Assembly: GCA_040768665.1 (NCBI GenBank)
Contig: JAXGMN010000022.1
Span: 124,001 to 188,000, forward strand
Direction of reading: 5' to 3'
Source of the DNA: JABWBD01 sp040768665
GTDB taxonomy: Bacteria; Planctomycetota; Planctomycetia; Pirellulales; Thermoguttaceae
DNA length: 64,000 bases
Shown one piece after another: positions 62,291 to 64,000 of the stretch. Below the pieces are notes generated by a model. It was not told where the DNA came from, made no database searches, and was given only the letters and a program-made list of their open reading frames with translations. Numbering within the stretch: the stretch's first letter is position 1; each line of letters begins with the position of its first letter. The position numbers were made by a program, and so were the translations under genes.

Positions 62291-62635
62291 GTGTGCCACT
62301 GCTTGTGATTGAACGAGTTCTCCACTCAAACAAGACTTCCCACAATCACAAGCAGTGGGAAGCGCCGCCCCGGCCGCGGCCCCACACTGCTTGGAGTTGT
62401 GAATGTGTTTTTCGCGATGGACAACCCATTCAACTCCAAGCAGTGCCACACGGGCTCTCTATTTTCCCAAAACCGTGCCGGTGTGCCACTGCTTGTGATT
62501 GAACGGGTTCTCCACTCAAACAAGACTTCCCACAATCACAAGCAGTGCGAAGCACCAACCCGGCCGCACACTGCTTGGAGTTATGGATGCGTTTTTCCGG
62601 GTGGATAACGCATTCAACTCCAAGCAGTGCCACAC
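62291..62635. repeat. Array of four family E palindromes in a 190-bp duplication
   Basis: Palindromes at 62291-62358 and 62481-62547 (arms GTGTGCCACTGCTTGTGATT and inverse) alternate with 62383-62451 and 62567-62635 (arms CACACTGCTTGGAGTT and CAACTCCAAGCAGTGCCACA). The pair is repeated with a period of about 190 (first type) and 184 (second type). Loops are nearly identical between duplicates and different between types. The array lies between the exported oxidoreductase at the edge and the sugar operon, and the 62163-62665 gap has no gene. Confidence 0.95.
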
Positions 62636-62665
62636 GGGCTCTCTACTCTCCCAAAACCGTGCCGG

Positions 62666-64000
62666 TTACAGCACCTTCGTCACTCCCGGCATCGCACATG
62701 GGTAGATGCCGTCCCCGCCCGGCAGAACCGGCGGCGTGGCGTCCCAGTCATACCGCTGCGGCGCCAGCGCAATCGGCGACTCGATCGCCGCGTCCCACGT
62801 CACGACCTGGCCGGAGTAGACCGCCATCCGGCCGAGCACACCGGTCATCGTGCTCGTGGCCCCATACTCGGCCTCGTTGTGAGGCTTGTCGTTGCGGATC
62901 GCGTCGAACAGCCGGTCGTGCTCGACCTGGTAGGGATTGGTCTTCGGGCCACGATATTTCCACGTCTCTCCCCCGACGGCAATCTGCCCACCGCTCACGT
63001 CGGCCGTCCCCTTGGTGCCGACCACGTGCTCCGCCACGCTGTTCCAGCAGCCGGTCATGTGGCGGCATTGACTGAACAGACGGGTGCCGTCGGCGTAGGT
63101 GAACTCGACGAAATTGTGGTCGTAGATATCGCCGAACTCCGGTCCGATGCGGACCTGCCGTCCGCCCTGTCCCTGCGCGGAAACCGGATGTGTGCCCATG
63201 ATCCAGTTACAGACGTCGAGGTTGTGTGCATGTTGCTCGACGATCTGGTCGCCGCTGATCCAGGTGTAGTGGTAGGGATTCCGCAACTGGTAAGCCATTT
63301 CGTTTACGCCCGCCTCGCGGGGCTCGCGAATGCGATAGCCGGTTCCGTTCCAGTAAGCCCGCAGGTAGAGGATCGGGCCGACGCCTCCGTCGCGGATGCG
63401 GTCCACCGTCTCGATATAGTTGGTCTGATGATGCCGCTGAAAGCCGACGCCCACCTTGAGGTTCTTCCGCTTCGCCACCTCCGCGGCGGCCAGCACGCAA
63501 CGGACCCCTGCGGCATCCACCGCCACCGGCTTCTCCATGAAGACATGCTTCCCCTGCTTTGCGGCATACTCGAAATGGATCGGCCGGAAATGGGGAGCGG
63601 TGGTGAGGATTACCATGTCCACGCCGGAATCGATCGCCTGCCGATAGGCATCGAACCCGATGAACCGCCGCTCGGGCGGCACCTCGATCCGATCGGCCAG
63701 CCCGGTGTGCTTCTCACGGTCGTACTGCCCGTCCTGTCCCGTGCAGAGCCCTTTCAGGCTCGCTTCGAGCTTGTCGGCGAAGAGATCCGCCATGGCCCAG
63801 AGTTTCACCGGCCCCGCGGTCTTCAATGCCTGGCTGGCGGCGCCGGTGCCGCGCCCGCCGCATCCGATCAGGGCGATCTTGAGCGTCTCGTCGCCCGCCG
63901 CGTGGGCGCCCCGCGCCACGGAAAGCCCTGCCGAGAAAGCTGCCGCAGCAGCCGCCCGCTGTACAAAGGCGCGACGGGTGATCGCGCTGGTTCCAAGGTC
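62666..64000 (-). CDS. Tat-exported Gfo/Idh/MocA family oxidoreductase, 5' end beyond the window
   Basis: At least 445 residues; the frame runs open to the window edge. The first visible part is a twin-Arg leader (ITRRAFVQRAAAAAAFSAGL), so only the initial few codons are missing. IALIGCGGRGTGAASQALK is the NAD-binding site, followed by VILTTAPHFRPIHFEYAAKQ and KHVFMEKPVAVDAAGVRCVL with the catalytic Lys. The C-terminal region has QIVEQHAHNLDVCNWIMGTH. It is probably periplasmic and acts on sugars. A GTG at 63919 would give a shorter cytoplasmic form but wastes the leader. The long palindrome array after its stop separates it from the transaldolase operon. Confidence 0.88.
   Translation of the reverse strand, partial: DLGTSAITRRAFVQRAAAAAAFSAGLSVARGAHAAGDETLKIALIGCGGRGTGAASQALKTAGPVKLWAMADLFADKLEASLKGLCTGQDGQYDREKHTGLADRIEVPPERRFIGFDAYRQAIDSGVDMVILTTAPHFRPIHFEYAAKQGKHVFMEKPVAVDAAGVRCVLAAAEVAKRKNLKVGVGFQRHHQTNYIETVDRIRDGGVGPILYLRAYWNGTGYRIREPREAGVNEMAYQLRNPYHYTWISGDQIVEQHAHNLDVCNWIMGTHPVSAQGQGGRQVRIGPEFGDIYDHNFVEFTYADGTRLFSQCRHMTGCWNSVAEHVVGTKGTADVSGGQIAVGGETWKYRGPKTNPYQVEHDRLFDAIRNDKPHNEAEYGATSTMTGVLGRMAVYSGQVVTWDAAIESPIALAPQRYDWDATPPVLPGGDGIYPCAMPGVTKVL

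Noticed and set aside
1..64000. tRNA, rRNA or riboswitch genes
   Set aside because: I scanned the intergenic spaces by eye and found no cloverleaf or known riboswitch pattern; a covariance-model search would be needed to be certain.

Overview
The window is GC-rich and looks like a chromosome piece from a planctomycete, probably of the Pirellulales type. The strongest evidence is a DUF1559 prepilin-like protein followed by a small regulatory-domain lipoprotein (20547-22066). Tat-exported Gfo/Idh/MocA oxidoreductases, an EF-hand protein, two DUF4058 proteins, DUF362 and many two-component proteins support this. The placement rests on gene families only; there is no rRNA or recognisable tRNA.

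Layout. 1-2 kb: a PD-(D/E)XK-like protein and a TacA/TacT-type DUF1778-GNAT toxin-antitoxin pair. 2.4-13 kb: large exported proteins (a 1416-residue GH42-like protein with a coupled partner, an M14 carboxypeptidase, a parallel beta-helix protein). 13-20.5 kb: an unknown protein, a CheR-type methyltransferase with an overlapping hybrid histidine kinase, and a PAS kinase of the NarX type. 20.5-23.5 kb: the lipoprotein, a frameshifted DUF1559 gene and a sulfotransferase. 23.7-29.4 kb: a flagellar block flhA-flhF-flhG-small membrane protein-fliA ending in a good terminator. 29.7-36.8 kb: DUF362, an EF-hand protein coupled to a secretin-N-domain protein, and DUF4058. 37-44.5 kb: a kinase/sigma-54 regulator pair, an exported methyltransferase, a lipoprotein, a KAS III synthase and a GAF sigma-54 activator. 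44.8-46.9 kb: a UvrD/Rep helicase.

From 46.9 kb to the end almost every gene is on the minus strand and concerned with carbohydrate or organic acid metabolism. A compact five-gene operon (62162-56423) encodes a transaldolase, an L-fucose isomerase-like enzyme, an IolB-like isomerase, a xylulokinase-like FGGY kinase and a Gfo/Idh/MocA oxidoreductase. It is followed by Gfo/Idh/MocA, a TIM-barrel sugar isomerase/epimerase and an MFS transporter, then NagB, a polysaccharide deacetylase, and an FAD oxidase with an Fe-S partner. The substrate of the five-gene operon cannot be read from sequence.

The most unusual feature is the density of short palindromic repeats. At least seven sequence families of 60-130 bp imperfect inverted repeats (REP/BIME-like) sit in the intergenic spaces. 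Several touch stop codons, two supply the stop codon, and one 99-bp copy lies in frame inside the GH42-like gene. There is also an eight-copy 66-bp tandem array and a duplicated block of palindromes. No REP-associated transposase is present in the window.
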